Part shown: positions 49,681 through 59,373 of the stretch, piece by piece
Numbering within the stretch: the stretch's first letter is position 1
How the letters are laid out: each line of letters opens with the position of its first letter
Notes under the pieces: model-generated
What the model was told of the DNA's origin: nothing
What the model saw: only the letters and a program-made list of their open reading frames with translations
Databases searched by the model: none
Program-made: the position numbers and the translations under genes
Assembly (NCBI RefSeq): GCF_900148495.1
Contig: NZ_FTRU01000007.1
Location: 372,001 to 436,000, forward strand
Reading direction: 5' to 3'
DNA length: 64,000 nucleotides
Source: Negativibacillus massiliensis
GTDB lineage: Bacteria; Bacillota; Clostridia; Oscillospirales; Ruminococcaceae

Positions 49681-51746
49681 CGGTCGAACTCCACCTTGAA
49701 GCTGACGTATTTGCCGCCGCTGTCATCCAGACGGATCACTGCGTCGTAGAGCTGAGGCTTCTTCGGCGTGTAAAGCCCAGTCACTCGGCACCAGCCCTTG
49801 TCCAGCAGCTCCTTTGCAATCTTCTTGGTCAGCTTCTTTTTCTTGCTGGAAAAGAACTTGTTGTCTTCCCACAGGCAGAAGGAGCATTCCTTGTTCGAGC
49901 AGTAGAAATTGCCCTTGCCGACGTAGACAGGAGAGCCGCAGCGGGGACATTTTCCGATTTCCTCTTTGCCCGTGCCGAAACGCTGGGCTTCGGCGTCGGA
50001 GAGAAACGGGTAGGCTTTTACAAGATCCCCGGTCATCCGAACAATACCGCTGAGGAAGGCGTCCGCATCCGCATTGCCGCGCTCAATCTCCATGAGCGTG
50101 TTTTCCCATTCCGCCGTCATTGCGGGAGATGTGATCTGTTCCGGCAGAACACAGACAAGGTTGCAGCCGTCCTTCGTGGGAATGAGGGATTTGCCTTTAC
50201 GCTCTGCAAAGCCGGATTTCACCAGCTTTTCAATGATACCGGCACGGGTCGCGGGAGTGCCGAGACCTTTCTTCTCGGTGTCATCGTCGAACTGATCGTT
50301 TCCGGCAGTCTCCATTGCAGACAGGAGCGTGTCTTCCGTGTACTGCTTCGGAGGCGTTGTAAAGTGTTCGGTGACACCGGCAGACACACCTTCCAGCATA
50401 TCGCCCTCATGGACTTCGGGCAGGGACTTCATGGGATCGTCCTTTTTCTTCGTCTTGAGGGAAGCCTTGAACAGTTCTTCAATGGCTTTCCATCCGTTTT
50501 GAACGACGGTCTTGCCCTTGGCTTTGAACGCATAACCCTCGCATGAGAGCGTGATCTGCGTTTCTGCGTAGGTGTGCTTCTCGCCGGTCGAACACAGAAG
50601 GCGCATCCCGACAAGATTGAGGATTTTCTGCTCCGATTGCGGAAGCGCGGAAACCTCCTGCTTTTCAAGCTGGACGGTCGGGAGAATGGCATGGTGATCC
50701 GTGACCTTGCTGTTGTCGGTTACGCGGGCAATGTCCGGCGTAATCGAAACGCCAGAGAAGAGCGGAAGTTGGCGGCAGACGATAGAAATGACCTGACGGG
50801 CGGTGTCCTCCATATCATCCGTGATGAACTGGCTGTCCGTGCGCGGATAGGTCAGGAGCTTCTTTTCGTAGAGCGTCTGAACGAGATCAAGCGTCTGCTG
50901 GGCAGTGAAGCCGTAATATCGGTTTGCCTCGCGCTGCAAGGTGGTCAGATCATAGAGCTTCGGAGGATTGACGGTTTTCGTTTCCCGCTTGAGAGAAGAA
51001 ACGACGGCTTGCTTTTTCTCGCAAGCCGCCGCAATTCTTTTTGCTTCCTCTTCGGTTTTGACCTTTTCCAGATCGGCGGTCAGATCGCCCTTGCCGACGT
51101 GGACGTTGAAATACTTTTCCTTCTGGAACGTGGAGATTTTCCCGTCACGCTCCACCAGCATTGCAAGGGTCGGCGTCTGGACGCGCCCGACCACCAGCTT
51201 CTTGTGATAGAGCGTGGTGAACAGGCGGGTGCCGTTGATACCGACAATCCAGTCCGCCTTCGAGCGGCTGAGTGCCGCTTCATAGAGACGGTCATATTCC
51301 TTGCCGTCCCGGAGATGGTTGAAGCCTTCGCGGATGGCGGAGTCCTCCAATGAGCTGATCCACAGACGCTTGAAGGGCTTGGTGCATCCGGCTTTGTTGT
51401 AGACCAGCCGGAAGATCAGCTCACCCTCGCGTCCTGCATCGGTTGCGCAGACCAGCTCGGTGACGCGCTTGTCCTTCATAAGAGAGGACAGCACCTTGAA
51501 CTGCTGGGCTTTGTCCTTTGTGACCTCGAACATCCAGCTTTCCGGGACAATGGGCAGATCGTCATACCGCCACTTGGCATACCGCTCATCGTAGGAGCTG
51601 GCGTCTGCCAGCTCCACCAGATGACCGAAGCACCACGAAACGATGTAATTGCCGCCCTCCATGTAGCCGTCCTTGCGGGATGTCGCGCCCAGCACCTTTG
51701 CGATGAACTGGGCAACGCTGGGCTTTTCAGCAATGACTAAGATCAA
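49677..51746 (-). CDS. topB: DNA topoisomerase III (type IA)
   Basis: The 689-residue protein has the TOPRIM start LVIAEKPSVAQFIAKVLG, the acidic DAGREGEL at residues 103-110, and the active tyrosine in LLTYPRTDSQFI at Tyr300. A four-cysteine zinc finger (CPRCGSP and CSNKECSFC) lies near the C-terminus. It relaxes or decatenates single-strand-containing DNA and is standard in Tn1549-like elements, probably acting on transfer intermediates. The start is a TTG at 51746, overlapping the stop of the DUF4366 gene. Confidence 0.96.
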   Translation of the reverse strand: MILVIAEKPSVAQFIAKVLGATSRKDGYMEGGNYIVSWCFGHLVELADASSYDERYAKWRYDDLPIVPESWMFEVTKDKAQQFKVLSSLMKDKRVTELVCATDAGREGELIFRLVYNKAGCTKPFKRLWISSLEDSAIREGFNHLRDGKEYDRLYEAALSRSKADWIVGINGTRLFTTLYHKKLVVGRVQTPTLAMLVERDGKISTFQKEKYFNVHVGKGDLTADLEKVKTEEEAKRIAAACEKKQAVVSSLKRETKTVNPPKLYDLTTLQREANRYYGFTAQQTLDLVQTLYEKKLLTYPRTDSQFITDDMEDTARQVISIVCRQLPLFSGVSITPDIARVTDNSKVTDHHAILPTVQLEKQEVSALPQSEQKILNLVGMRLLCSTGEKHTYAETQITLSCEGYAFKAKGKTVVQNGWKAIEELFKASLKTKKKDDPMKSLPEVHEGDMLEGVSAGVTEHFTTPPKQYTEDTLLSAMETAGNDQFDDDTEKKGLGTPATRAGIIEKLVKSGFAERKGKSLIPTKDGCNLVCVLPEQITSPAMTAEWENTLMEIERGNADADAFLSGIVRMTGDLVKAYPFLSDAEAQRFGTGKEEIGKCPRCGSPVYVGKGNFYCSNKECSFCLWEDNKFFSSKKKKLTKKIAKELLDKGWCRVTGLYTPKKPQLYDAVIRLDDSGGKYVSFKVEFDR

Positions 51747-52522
51747 TCTTCATCACCATCCGTTTCAGCATCCTCCGCAATCTGCGGCGCATCATCCTCG
51801 TTAATGTACGGCTCTTCCTCGTAGCCTTCATCGTCGAAGAAGTCCAGATCCTCGTCCTTGGGCTTTCTGCCCTTGACGAACTTGATGTAGTAATACGCCG
51901 CGCCCGCAGCTCCAACAAGGACGAAGACGATAAGAACCATACCGACATTGGATTTCTTTTCGGGTTTAGGGGCGGGGGTATCGGTTTCCGCATCCTTATC
52001 CGGCTCAGGTGTAACGGGGGCTGTGCCGGTGCATTCGCTCATGTTGGTCTTGCAGACCGGGCAGTCGGTGTTGACCTGACCGGCAGCGCATTTCTCCTTG
52101 CAGTTACAGGTGGTCAGAGCCGCCGCAGTATCATCATCCAGCAGCGCAAGCAAATCGCTTTCATCGACCATGTTGAGGAAGTATGTCTGATACTGTTCCT
52201 CATCCTCATTGATCGGCGCATCGTAGTCGATGACAATGAAGAAGGTGTTGCCGCTCTTCGTCTGGACAGTGATGAACTGTTTGTTGGTTGCCTTGTCATA
52301 GAGCAAGTCGCGGGTGTAGGCGTTGCCCTCATCATCAATCGGCTCACCCTTCGGCTTTTCCGGCGTGGGAGTGACTGCGGGCTGCTGTTCGGGCTGAGTT
52401 GCCTCCGTAACGGGAAGGTTCTGCTCGGTATCATCGGCGTAGGCAAACGCAGTCACCGAGAAGCAGGACAGCACCATGACGCAGACCGCAAGGACGGTCA
52501 GAAAACGAAACTTCTTACGCAT
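51743..52522 (-). CDS. DUF4366 membrane-anchored transfer protein
   Basis: The 259-residue protein has a signal peptide (residues 1-28, LTVLAVCVMVLSCFSVTAFA), an outer domain of about 170 residues with several Cys, and one membrane helix (VGMVLIVFVLVGAAGAAYYYI near 194-214). It ends in a very acidic tail. It matches DUF4366, a regular part of the conjugation machinery in this group, probably at the cell surface. It overlaps the DUF4315 gene by eight bases. Confidence 0.9.
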   Translation of the reverse strand: MRKKFRFLTVLAVCVMVLSCFSVTAFAYADDTEQNLPVTEATQPEQQPAVTPTPEKPKGEPIDDEGNAYTRDLLYDKATNKQFITVQTKSGNTFFIVIDYDAPINEDEEQYQTYFLNMVDESDLLALLDDDTAAALTTCNCKEKCAAGQVNTDCPVCKTNMSECTGTAPVTPEPDKDAETDTPAPKPEKKSNVGMVLIVFVLVGAAGAAYYYIKFVKGRKPKDEDLDFFDDEGYEEEPYINEDDAPQIAEDAETDGDED

Positions 52523-52751
52523 TGTCGATTACCTCCGTATTTTCAGCGGGCTTGGTGCCGCCCTTCATGGAAGACAGGAACGCCATGATCTGACCCTTGT
52601 CCATCACCATAGAGCGCACGGTATTGATGATTTCAAGGTTTTCCAGTTCTGTCTTCTTGTCGTACAGCTCCTTGAGCTGACCTTCGATTTCGGACTTCTT
52701 CTTTTCAGCCTTCTCAATGTCGGAGAGGACTTTCTGATACTTGGGATTCAT
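52515..52751 (-). CDS. DUF4315 coiled-coil protein
   Basis: The 78-residue protein is a coiled coil (SDIEKAEKKKSEIEGQLKEL) with the short C-terminal part typical of DUF4315. It is always next to DUF4366 in these elements and probably binds it or the transfer channel. Function is not established. Confidence 0.88.
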   Translation of the reverse strand: MNPKYQKVLSDIEKAEKKKSEIEGQLKELYDKKTELENLEIINTVRSMVMDKGQIMAFLSSMKGGTKPAENTEVIDNA

Positions 52752-52767
52752 GCAAAACTCCTTTCTG

Positions 52768-54972
52768 TTAATAGGCGGGTCTTCCGAAGGCGTAGAAATG
52801 CTGCTGCCAGTAGGAAGAGTTGATGGATGTGTACTGAATGGGGTCGCCGCAGTGGATCATGACTCCATCACCGACATAAATGCCGACGTGGGACACGCCG
52901 GGGGTGTCATACGTCCCGACAAAGAAGATGAGATCACCGGGCTGTGCATTCGCCTTTGAAACCGGCGTACAGACGTTGTAAAGCCCCTGTGCGCCCAGCC
53001 GTCCGGTGTTCACAAGTCCGCTGTTCGTGAGAACGTAGCTGACGAAGCCGGAGCAGTCGAAGGACGTGTCGGGATTGGAGCCGCCCCACACATACGGATA
53101 GCCGAGATACTTTTCCGCCTCGGTGATCAGTGTCGCAAACTTCTCGTCGTTCAGGTATTCCGGGTTGACATCGTAGTCGGCGGGAGGATTTGTAATGTAC
53201 TTGTCCACATAGGGAGAATCACCGAACAGATCCTCGCGGTTGCCCAGCACCGACATATACGTCGCGTACATGGTGAGCTGTTCCTGAGACATGATGTAGA
53301 CCGGGACGTGGGAGAGATTGAAGTTTTCGAGCTTCACATTGCAGATGTAGTAGTCATACGGGACGCGGTAGGTTTCCGTGTGCGTATTGCCGTCTGCATC
53401 CGTCCATGTGTCGGTCTCCGTGCGGTATCTGGTTTCGACGATGACCTCTTCTGTGAGGATATACTGCTTTTCAAACAGCATTTGGAGCGTACCCTGCACC
53501 TCATCCAGCGTGAACTCACCCTCATGGAGAGCCGAGAGAATGGAGATCAGCACATAGGGGTCATGCTCAATATCATCCAGATCGAAGTGATATTCGTCAT
53601 AGTCATGAGTGCCTTCATAGTTATCCAGATAGCTTTGCAGCTCTTGCTCCATCCGGCAATACTGCGCCTCCGCGCCAAGCATCGCGTCATCCTCACTAAG
53701 ATAAGAGGAAGCGATTACCGTCGAGCCGGTAGAAGTAAGCATCGAACACGAGCTGATTCCGGCACCGAGCAAAACGAGAAGGGCAATTCCGACGCCGATC
53801 CAGATGAAGACCTTCTTGTTTTTCTCAAAAAACTCCTTGATCTTGTCGGACGCCTTCTCACCGAGCTTCTTGCCGGTATTCTTTGTGGCAGTCCCGGCAG
53901 TCTGAGAACCGGCATTTCGAGCGGCGGCATATTCCTTCTTGATGTTCTGCTTCTGGTAGTGCTTGTTCATGTTCTGCTTCTTCATCTCAGGATGCTCCTG
54001 CTGATTTCTCTCATATTGGAGCTTTGCATCCGCAGCATCCGCCTTATGTTCCAGCTTGGAGACCTTCTCGTAGGGCTTGTTGACGCTGCTTTCCCGATGA
54101 TGACTGAAATGCCGAGCGGCAGTCTCAGCGGCGATCTCCGTTTTATGCGCCGCCTCAACCGCCGTGTTTTCCTGTTCGACCTCATGGATTTTGCCGTGAA
54201 TGCCGGAAGCGAGGGTGTCACCGACCTTGCGGACGGTTTTATCTGCCTCAAATTGCAGCTTGCCTTTGCCCTTTGGCTTTTTCAGCTCATCCTCAAAATG
54301 AAGGCGGGTTTTGCCCTTGCCGGTCTCTTCATCAAAAACGCGCTCTTTCTTGAGAACCTTGTGCGTGGGCAGCTTTTCACGGGCAGCATCCAGACGCTCA
54401 TGTGCCTTCTCAGACTTCCTTTCGAGCTTCTGCATCCGCTTCGTGGGCGGGACTGCATCGTCCGAGAGCGGCTTTGCAGAGGCAGTCTCCGCCGCTTGAG
54501 TGAGAACGGCATCTGCATCAACGGCTTCAACCGCAGAGGTCTTGCGCAGCTTGTGGGTGACAACCGTTTCGGCAATCACCGTGCCGGTATGAGAAGAAAC
54601 ACCGTGCTGCTCCAAAACAGGAGGCTTGAACGGCGTTTCCGAAGGCAGCGGTTCGGGTACATTCTGGGGTGGATTTTCTGCCCTTCTCTCTTCTGTGACG
54701 GGCGTTTCCGAGAGCGGCTGTGTGTCATTATCCTCGGCGTGTTCCGCCTGAAACTGACGCTGCTGATGGCGCATCTGCACCTTTTTCTGTTCCTCCGCAG
54801 AAAGAGCTTCGGAAGGCTCGACTGTCTCACCGGGCTTCACCAGCTCCGCATCTTCCAGCCTCTTTGACACACGCTGTTCGGTGCCAGCCGTCAGGTTTTC
54901 CTCGACCGCGCCCTCCCGCGTCATCCGCACGACTACCTTGTCGCGGGCTTTGAGTTCCGGTTCCTTGGACAT
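52768..54972 (-). CDS. NlpC/P60 cell-wall hydrolase of the transfer apparatus (CD1108-like)
   Basis: The 734-residue protein opens a local hole in peptidoglycan for DNA transfer, as VirB1 or Tn916 Orf14 do. The first 380 residues are charged and disordered or coiled. One membrane helix lies at about 391-412 (IWIGVGIALLVLLGAGI). The C-terminal NlpC/P60 domain has Cys in DTSFDCSGFVSYV near 640, His in VSHVGIYVGDG near 692, and a second His near the end. The start ATG overlaps the methyltransferase stop as TGATG. A normal member of Tn1549-type transfer modules. Confidence 0.94.
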   Translation of the reverse strand: MSKEPELKARDKVVVRMTREGAVEENLTAGTEQRVSKRLEDAELVKPGETVEPSEALSAEEQKKVQMRHQQRQFQAEHAEDNDTQPLSETPVTEERRAENPPQNVPEPLPSETPFKPPVLEQHGVSSHTGTVIAETVVTHKLRKTSAVEAVDADAVLTQAAETASAKPLSDDAVPPTKRMQKLERKSEKAHERLDAAREKLPTHKVLKKERVFDEETGKGKTRLHFEDELKKPKGKGKLQFEADKTVRKVGDTLASGIHGKIHEVEQENTAVEAAHKTEIAAETAARHFSHHRESSVNKPYEKVSKLEHKADAADAKLQYERNQQEHPEMKKQNMNKHYQKQNIKKEYAAARNAGSQTAGTATKNTGKKLGEKASDKIKEFFEKNKKVFIWIGVGIALLVLLGAGISSCSMLTSTGSTVIASSYLSEDDAMLGAEAQYCRMEQELQSYLDNYEGTHDYDEYHFDLDDIEHDPYVLISILSALHEGEFTLDEVQGTLQMLFEKQYILTEEVIVETRYRTETDTWTDADGNTHTETYRVPYDYYICNVKLENFNLSHVPVYIMSQEQLTMYATYMSVLGNREDLFGDSPYVDKYITNPPADYDVNPEYLNDEKFATLITEAEKYLGYPYVWGGSNPDTSFDCSGFVSYVLTNSGLVNTGRLGAQGLYNVCTPVSKANAQPGDLIFFVGTYDTPGVSHVGIYVGDGVMIHCGDPIQYTSINSSYWQQHFYAFGRPAY

Positions 54973-55919
54973 CAGATTTCACCTCCAATCCGCTTGTAGG
55001 CAAGCTCGGTGTATTCAGGGTTCAGCTCGATGCCGACGAAATGACACCCCATCTGCGCGGCAACCATGCCGGTTGTGCCGCTCCCCATAAAGGGGTCAAG
55101 CACAATGCCGCCTTCGGGACAACCGGCGAGAAGACAGGTTTCAACCAGCTTCGGAGGGTAGGCGGCATAATGACCGCCCTTGAAGGGGACGGTGTTGATC
55201 TTCCAGACATCGCGCTTATTGCGGAGCGGATTGATGTCTGCGTCCTTGATCTCGCCATGCTCACGGGGGCGGTTGATGGACTGCGGCTGAGGCTGACCGG
55301 GAACGGGTTTGCCGTATTTGTTGCCGCCCTTCATGCCGCGCTTGAGGCGTTCTGCCGTTGCAGGGGCAATCGGCTCTGAAATCGCTTTGTAGTCAAAGAA
55401 ATACTTCTTGGACTTTGAGAACAGGAAAATATGCTCATAGCAGCGGGCGCATCGGTCTTTGACGCTCTCCGGCATGGGGTTATCCTTCATCCAGATGATG
55501 TCGTTGCGCAGATACCAGCCGGTATCGCGGAGGGCAAAAGCAAGCATCCACGGAATACCGATCATGTCCTTCGGCTTGCAGCCCTCAACCTTGTTGTTGA
55601 GAGCCACAGCCTGACCGTTTCTGCCGTATGGGTTCTTCGGGTCAATGAAATCTCCCTGATTGCCTTTTCCGGCGTAGGTGTCCGAGATGTTCAGCCAGAG
55701 CGTTCCATCCGGACGCAAAACGCGCCTGACTTCGGTAAACACTTCCGTCAGGCGCGAGATATATTCCTTCGGCGTTGTCTCTCTGCCGATCTGAGCCTCC
55801 ATGCCGTAATCGCGGAGCGCGTAATACGGAGGGGACGTCACACAGCAATGAACGCTGTCATCGGGCAGCGTTTTCAGGATTTCAAGGCAATCGCCGGTAT
55901 GAATGATGTCAAGCTCTAT
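54972..55919 (-). CDS. DNA methyltransferase (N4/N6 type), apparent ATA start
   Basis: The roughly 315-residue protein methylates DNA amino groups. The catalytic VTSPPYYALRDYG is near residue 30 and the SAM motif DPFMGSGTTGMVAAQMG near 280, the order of beta-class enzymes. Homology clearly begins at ELDIIHTGDCLEIL, and the codon that should be ATG there is ATA at 55919, nine bases after AAGGAG. No ATG, GTG or TTG is in frame between the preceding gene and this point. It may use ATA or be poorly translated. It probably protects the element from restriction. Confidence 0.85.
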   Translation of the reverse strand: MELDIIHTGDCLEILKTLPDDSVHCCVTSPPYYALRDYGMEAQIGRETTPKEYISRLTEVFTEVRRVLRPDGTLWLNISDTYAGKGNQGDFIDPKNPYGRNGQAVALNNKVEGCKPKDMIGIPWMLAFALRDTGWYLRNDIIWMKDNPMPESVKDRCARCYEHIFLFSKSKKYFFDYKAISEPIAPATAERLKRGMKGGNKYGKPVPGQPQPQSINRPREHGEIKDADINPLRNKRDVWKINTVPFKGGHYAAYPPKLVETCLLAGCPEGGIVLDPFMGSGTTGMVAAQMGCHFVGIELNPEYTELAYKRIGGEI

Positions 55920-55953
55920 GGGTATCAGCTCCTTCCTTTGAGAGCCGGACGGC

Positions 55954-56577
55954 TCAGTCAGAGAAGAACTCGTCCGGCTCGTAGTCCTCATCGAGATCGT
56001 CAATCTCGTCCGCCCAACGGTCGAAGATTTCCTCGGCTTCCTTCGCCGCCTCACGATAGAGGCTCAGGCGGTTCTTCTCAAAGGCGGCAAAGGCGGGGAC
56101 GAACTTGCCGAACTCGCGGATTGCCTTCACATCCTGCGTGCGCATATCTGCGACGCACTGAATGATTTCGGACATCGTGAGCAGATCGTCGATCATGGTT
56201 TCGTAGTCTTCCTTGGCGATGGTGACGGTATCGGCATCGTCCTCAGCCGCTTCCTGCTTGCGGACTCGGAACGTCTCGTGGACATCCTTCATCAGCTTGA
56301 TCACACAGTCAGTGGTCTCATCGAAAATCTCCTGCATACGCTCTGCCATCTGGTCGGCGCAGTCCTCCAGTTCCTCATGAACGTGGAGGTAGGCGCGATG
56401 GTGCTTTTTCAGTTCGGTTTCCTCGTGGATGAGGGCAATGAGATCGGCGCTCATGTCGATGACCTCAAGCAGAAGGTCAATCGGCTTGGTGATGCTACCA
56501 AACGTGGTATTTACGGGAACACCGCTGGCTTCTGCGATGATGCTCTTGGCGTTCTCAAGGTTAAAGTTCTTATCCAT
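55954..56577 (-). CDS. Hypothetical helical protein of the transfer operon
   Basis: The 207-residue protein is predicted all-helical and strongly acidic (EEIFDRWADEIDDLDEDYEPDEFF at the end). It has no membrane segment or known motif. The start is the ATG at 56577, nine bases after GGAGG. It is located between the virB4-like gene and the methyltransferase in the same operon. I do not recognise its family. Confidence 0.7.
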   Translation of the reverse strand: MDKNFNLENAKSIIAEASGVPVNTTFGSITKPIDLLLEVIDMSADLIALIHEETELKKHHRAYLHVHEELEDCADQMAERMQEIFDETTDCVIKLMKDVHETFRVRKQEAAEDDADTVTIAKEDYETMIDDLLTMSEIIQCVADMRTQDVKAIREFGKFVPAFAAFEKNRLSLYREAAKEAEEIFDRWADEIDDLDEDYEPDEFFSD

Positions 56578-56591
56578 ATTCAAAATCCTCC

Positions 56592-59024
56592 TTAGTTCTG
56601 TACGGTTTCTTCGGGCTTGGTGGTCATGATGCGATAGAGCTGCGTATTCTTGGGAAAATCGTCCTTGAAAGGCACGATGGTGGAGCCGTAGAAGATCAGC
56701 CCTTCACCGGCATTGGAATTGGTGATGTAGTTCTGCTGGCTGGGCGAGATGTTCAGTGCCTTCGAGAGAATCTGCCGGTCGCCGGATGCCTGATTCAGAA
56801 GGTAGACAAAATCCGAGTTTTCAAAGATGTTCTCCACCTCACGGGACGCAAGCAGATCCTTGACGTTCTGAGTGATGCCGGTCGGGATGCCGCCCCATTT
56901 TCTGAAACGCTTCCAGATTTCCACGCTGTACGCGGCGGTCTGTTCCTCTTTCAGCAAAAGGTGGAACTCGTCCATGTAGTAGCGCGTTGCCTTGTGCTGG
57001 GCGCGGTTGATGGTGACTCTGTTCCACACCTGATCCTGCACGATCAGCATACCGAGCTTTTTGAGCTGCTTGCCGAGTTCGCGGATGTCATAGCAGACGA
57101 AGCGATTGTTGACATCCACATTCGTTCTGTGATTGAAGACGTTCAGAGAGCCGTGAACATAGATTTCAAGGGCAGTTGCGATGCGCTGTGCCTCCGGTTC
57201 CTTCTGATTTCTCAGAATGTTGTAGAGGTCTTCGAGGATCGGCATTTTCTCCGGTTTGGGATCTGCAAGGAACTCCTGATAGACCATGCGGACGCTGCGG
57301 TCAATGATGGTCTTCTCAACCGGCTGCAAGCCGTCCTTGCCGCCGACAATCAGCTCACACATGGAGAGGATGAAGTCAGATTTCAGCGTCAGCGGGTTTT
57401 CCTCTTCGGAGTAGTTCGTGTTGATGTCCAGCGGATTGATGTAATCCGTGCTGACCGGCGAGATGCGGATGACCTGACCGCCGAGCTTCTGCACAAGGGG
57501 AAAATACTCGGCTTCGGGGTCGCAGACGATGATGTCATCCTCCGTGATGAGGAAGGCGTTCGTCATTTCTCGCTTGGCGGAGAAGGACTTGCCAGAACCG
57601 GGCGTACCCAAGATCAGCCCGTTGGGGTTCTTGAGCTGCTTGCGGTCCACCATGATCATGTTGTTGGACAGCGCATTCAGCCCGTAGTAGAGAGCTTCGC
57701 CGCCCTGAAAAAGCTCCTGCGTGGTGAACGGCACGAAAACCGCTGTGCTGGAAGTGGTCAGCCCGCGCTCGATTTCCACCTGATTGACGCCGATAGGCAG
57801 AGAGGACATCAGCCCTTCCTCCTGCTGGAAGTCAAGACGCTTGAGCGCACAGTTGTACTTCTGAGCAATGGCGGCGGTCTGGAATACCGCGTTTTCGAGC
57901 TTCTGGCGATTGGTTGCCGTATTCATGATGAGGATAGTCACAAGAAACAGTCTCTCATTGCGGGTCTGGAGATCCTGCAACAGACGCTTTGCCTCACCGC
58001 CGAAGGTAGCGAGATCGGACGGAATGATGTCCATATCGTAGCCGGAGCGGACTGCCTTTTTCTGCTCTTCAATCTTCATCTTGTCGAGGTCGGTGATCTT
58101 CGACTTGATGCTCTTGATCGCCTTCGCCTGGTCAATCGTCCGGATATGAAAATTGACCGTGATGTTGCTGTCCATCTCAAGGAAGTCGGCAAGCATACGG
58201 TCATTGAGTTCCGGCGCGAGGATTTGCAGGAAGCTCACCGCGCCGATGGTTCTGCCCATCTTGAAGCACTTGCCTTCACGGAAGTCAAAGGAAGTGGGAG
58301 CGATGAAGTCCTTGCTGGAAAGTCCTGTCCGAGCAACCATATCGAAGGAAAAGCGGAACGGCTCATTGCTGTCAATATTGAACACATCATGAAGCACTTT
58401 CAGCCGTTCGTAGCCGGACAGCGGCTCGGTTCTCACGCCGAGAGTTTTGAAGTTGTTGAGGATGTCGGTTTCAATGCGTTCGAGCTTCGGCTTTGCCGTG
58501 CGGAGGGAGTCCGCCTCAATGCCGAAGGTGATGTACTTCCTCTTGACCAATCCGTTGTTGCCCTTGGTGAGCTGGCTTTGCAGCATACCGGAATACTCGG
58601 AGCGGATGTCGTTGAAGGCGTCCTCCTGTGCCGGAATGTTAATGCGCTTGCGGAACTCATTGAGGCTTGCCTTCTGATTGATGAAGGAGAGCTGGACGAA
58701 AATCGAGCTGTCGAAGTAGTTCAGAAAGTCGCACCAGTTCTCAAAGATGGCAGTTTTGTCCTCGTTCTGCGCAAGCTGGTAGTTGATGTCCTCAAAGGCG
58801 ATGGACTTCGTGTAGAGGCGGCTGTTCACCTTGCAGATACCGTCGCGGCACATTTCCACATAGGGAATGGTCTGCTGGGCGGACTTGCGGACTTTCTTTG
58901 CCTTCCTGTCCTTTTTCTTCTGCATGACGATCCGCTTCTTTTCCTGAGCGGAAAGGGCATCGCCGTAAACGACGCCGTTTTTGACGGTCATCTTAGGCTT
59001 TGCCTTTGCTGTGCTGTTGTTCAA
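56592..59024 (-). CDS. VirB4-like conjugation ATPase
   Basis: The 810-residue protein powers the type IV secretion channel. The P-loop NGLILGTPGSGKSFSAKR lies near residues 470-487, with IIVCDPEAEYFPLVQKLGG after it and YYMDEFHLLL (Walker B) near 690. The N-terminal 400 residues match the TraC/VirB4 N-domain. The start is a TTG at 59024 after GGAGGAATTGCAGC, within the end of the prgI gene. Length is typical for the Tn1549 and Tn916 group. Confidence 0.96.
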   Translation of the reverse strand: MNNSTAKAKPKMTVKNGVVYGDALSAQEKKRIVMQKKKDRKAKKVRKSAQQTIPYVEMCRDGICKVNSRLYTKSIAFEDINYQLAQNEDKTAIFENWCDFLNYFDSSIFVQLSFINQKASLNEFRKRINIPAQEDAFNDIRSEYSGMLQSQLTKGNNGLVKRKYITFGIEADSLRTAKPKLERIETDILNNFKTLGVRTEPLSGYERLKVLHDVFNIDSNEPFRFSFDMVARTGLSSKDFIAPTSFDFREGKCFKMGRTIGAVSFLQILAPELNDRMLADFLEMDSNITVNFHIRTIDQAKAIKSIKSKITDLDKMKIEEQKKAVRSGYDMDIIPSDLATFGGEAKRLLQDLQTRNERLFLVTILIMNTATNRQKLENAVFQTAAIAQKYNCALKRLDFQQEEGLMSSLPIGVNQVEIERGLTTSSTAVFVPFTTQELFQGGEALYYGLNALSNNMIMVDRKQLKNPNGLILGTPGSGKSFSAKREMTNAFLITEDDIIVCDPEAEYFPLVQKLGGQVIRISPVSTDYINPLDINTNYSEEENPLTLKSDFILSMCELIVGGKDGLQPVEKTIIDRSVRMVYQEFLADPKPEKMPILEDLYNILRNQKEPEAQRIATALEIYVHGSLNVFNHRTNVDVNNRFVCYDIRELGKQLKKLGMLIVQDQVWNRVTINRAQHKATRYYMDEFHLLLKEEQTAAYSVEIWKRFRKWGGIPTGITQNVKDLLASREVENIFENSDFVYLLNQASGDRQILSKALNISPSQQNYITNSNAGEGLIFYGSTIVPFKDDFPKNTQLYRIMTTKPEETVQN

Positions 59025-59373
59025 GCTGCAATTCCTCCTGTTCTTTGATTTTCTGCTGAATCTCAGCGTAGAGATTGTTCGTGCGATAGGGACGCACCTT
59101 GTCCCGGATGAACATGGACTGTACGATGTGGTACAGATACTTCTCGGCTGGCTGACCGTCCTTCTCGTAAAGCGCGAAGAAGATGAACGGGAGCATGATC
59201 ACCACCATCAGCATTGCCGCCGTAGACAAGTCGAGATGTGCCTTCGTCAGAAAGAAGATCGGAACGCCGACTGCCGCAGCGATGGAAAAGCAAATGAGCT
59301 GCCGCTTGGTCAGGTTGAACATGACCTTCGTTTTGACGCGGTTAAGATCCTTCGGGACCGGAACAAATGCCAT
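58993..59373 (-). CDS. PrgI-family membrane protein (VirB3-like)
   Basis: The 126-residue protein begins MAFVPVPKDLNRVKTKVMFNLTKRQ and has two membrane helices (about residues 30-46 and 52-70). It matches PrgI, the small inner-membrane partner found directly before virB4 in Gram-positive transfer systems. I start at the ATG at 59373 after GGAGGAAACAGTCA. Its 3' end overlaps the VirB4 gene by 32 bp. Confidence 0.92.
   Translation of the reverse strand: MAFVPVPKDLNRVKTKVMFNLTKRQLICFSIAAAVGVPIFFLTKAHLDLSTAAMLMVVIMLPFIFFALYEKDGQPAEKYLYHIVQSMFIRDKVRPYRTNNLYAEIQQKIKEQEELQLEQQHSKGKA

Noticed and set aside
53308-54867. A 519-codon open frame antisense to the NlpC/P60 gene
   Set aside because: Leucine/arginine-rich shadow of the charged N-terminal half of the real gene.
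56961-59048. A 695-codon open frame antisense to the VirB4 gene
   Set aside because: The opposite strand encodes an unmistakable VirB4 ATPase with ribosome site and operon context; the antisense frame has none.
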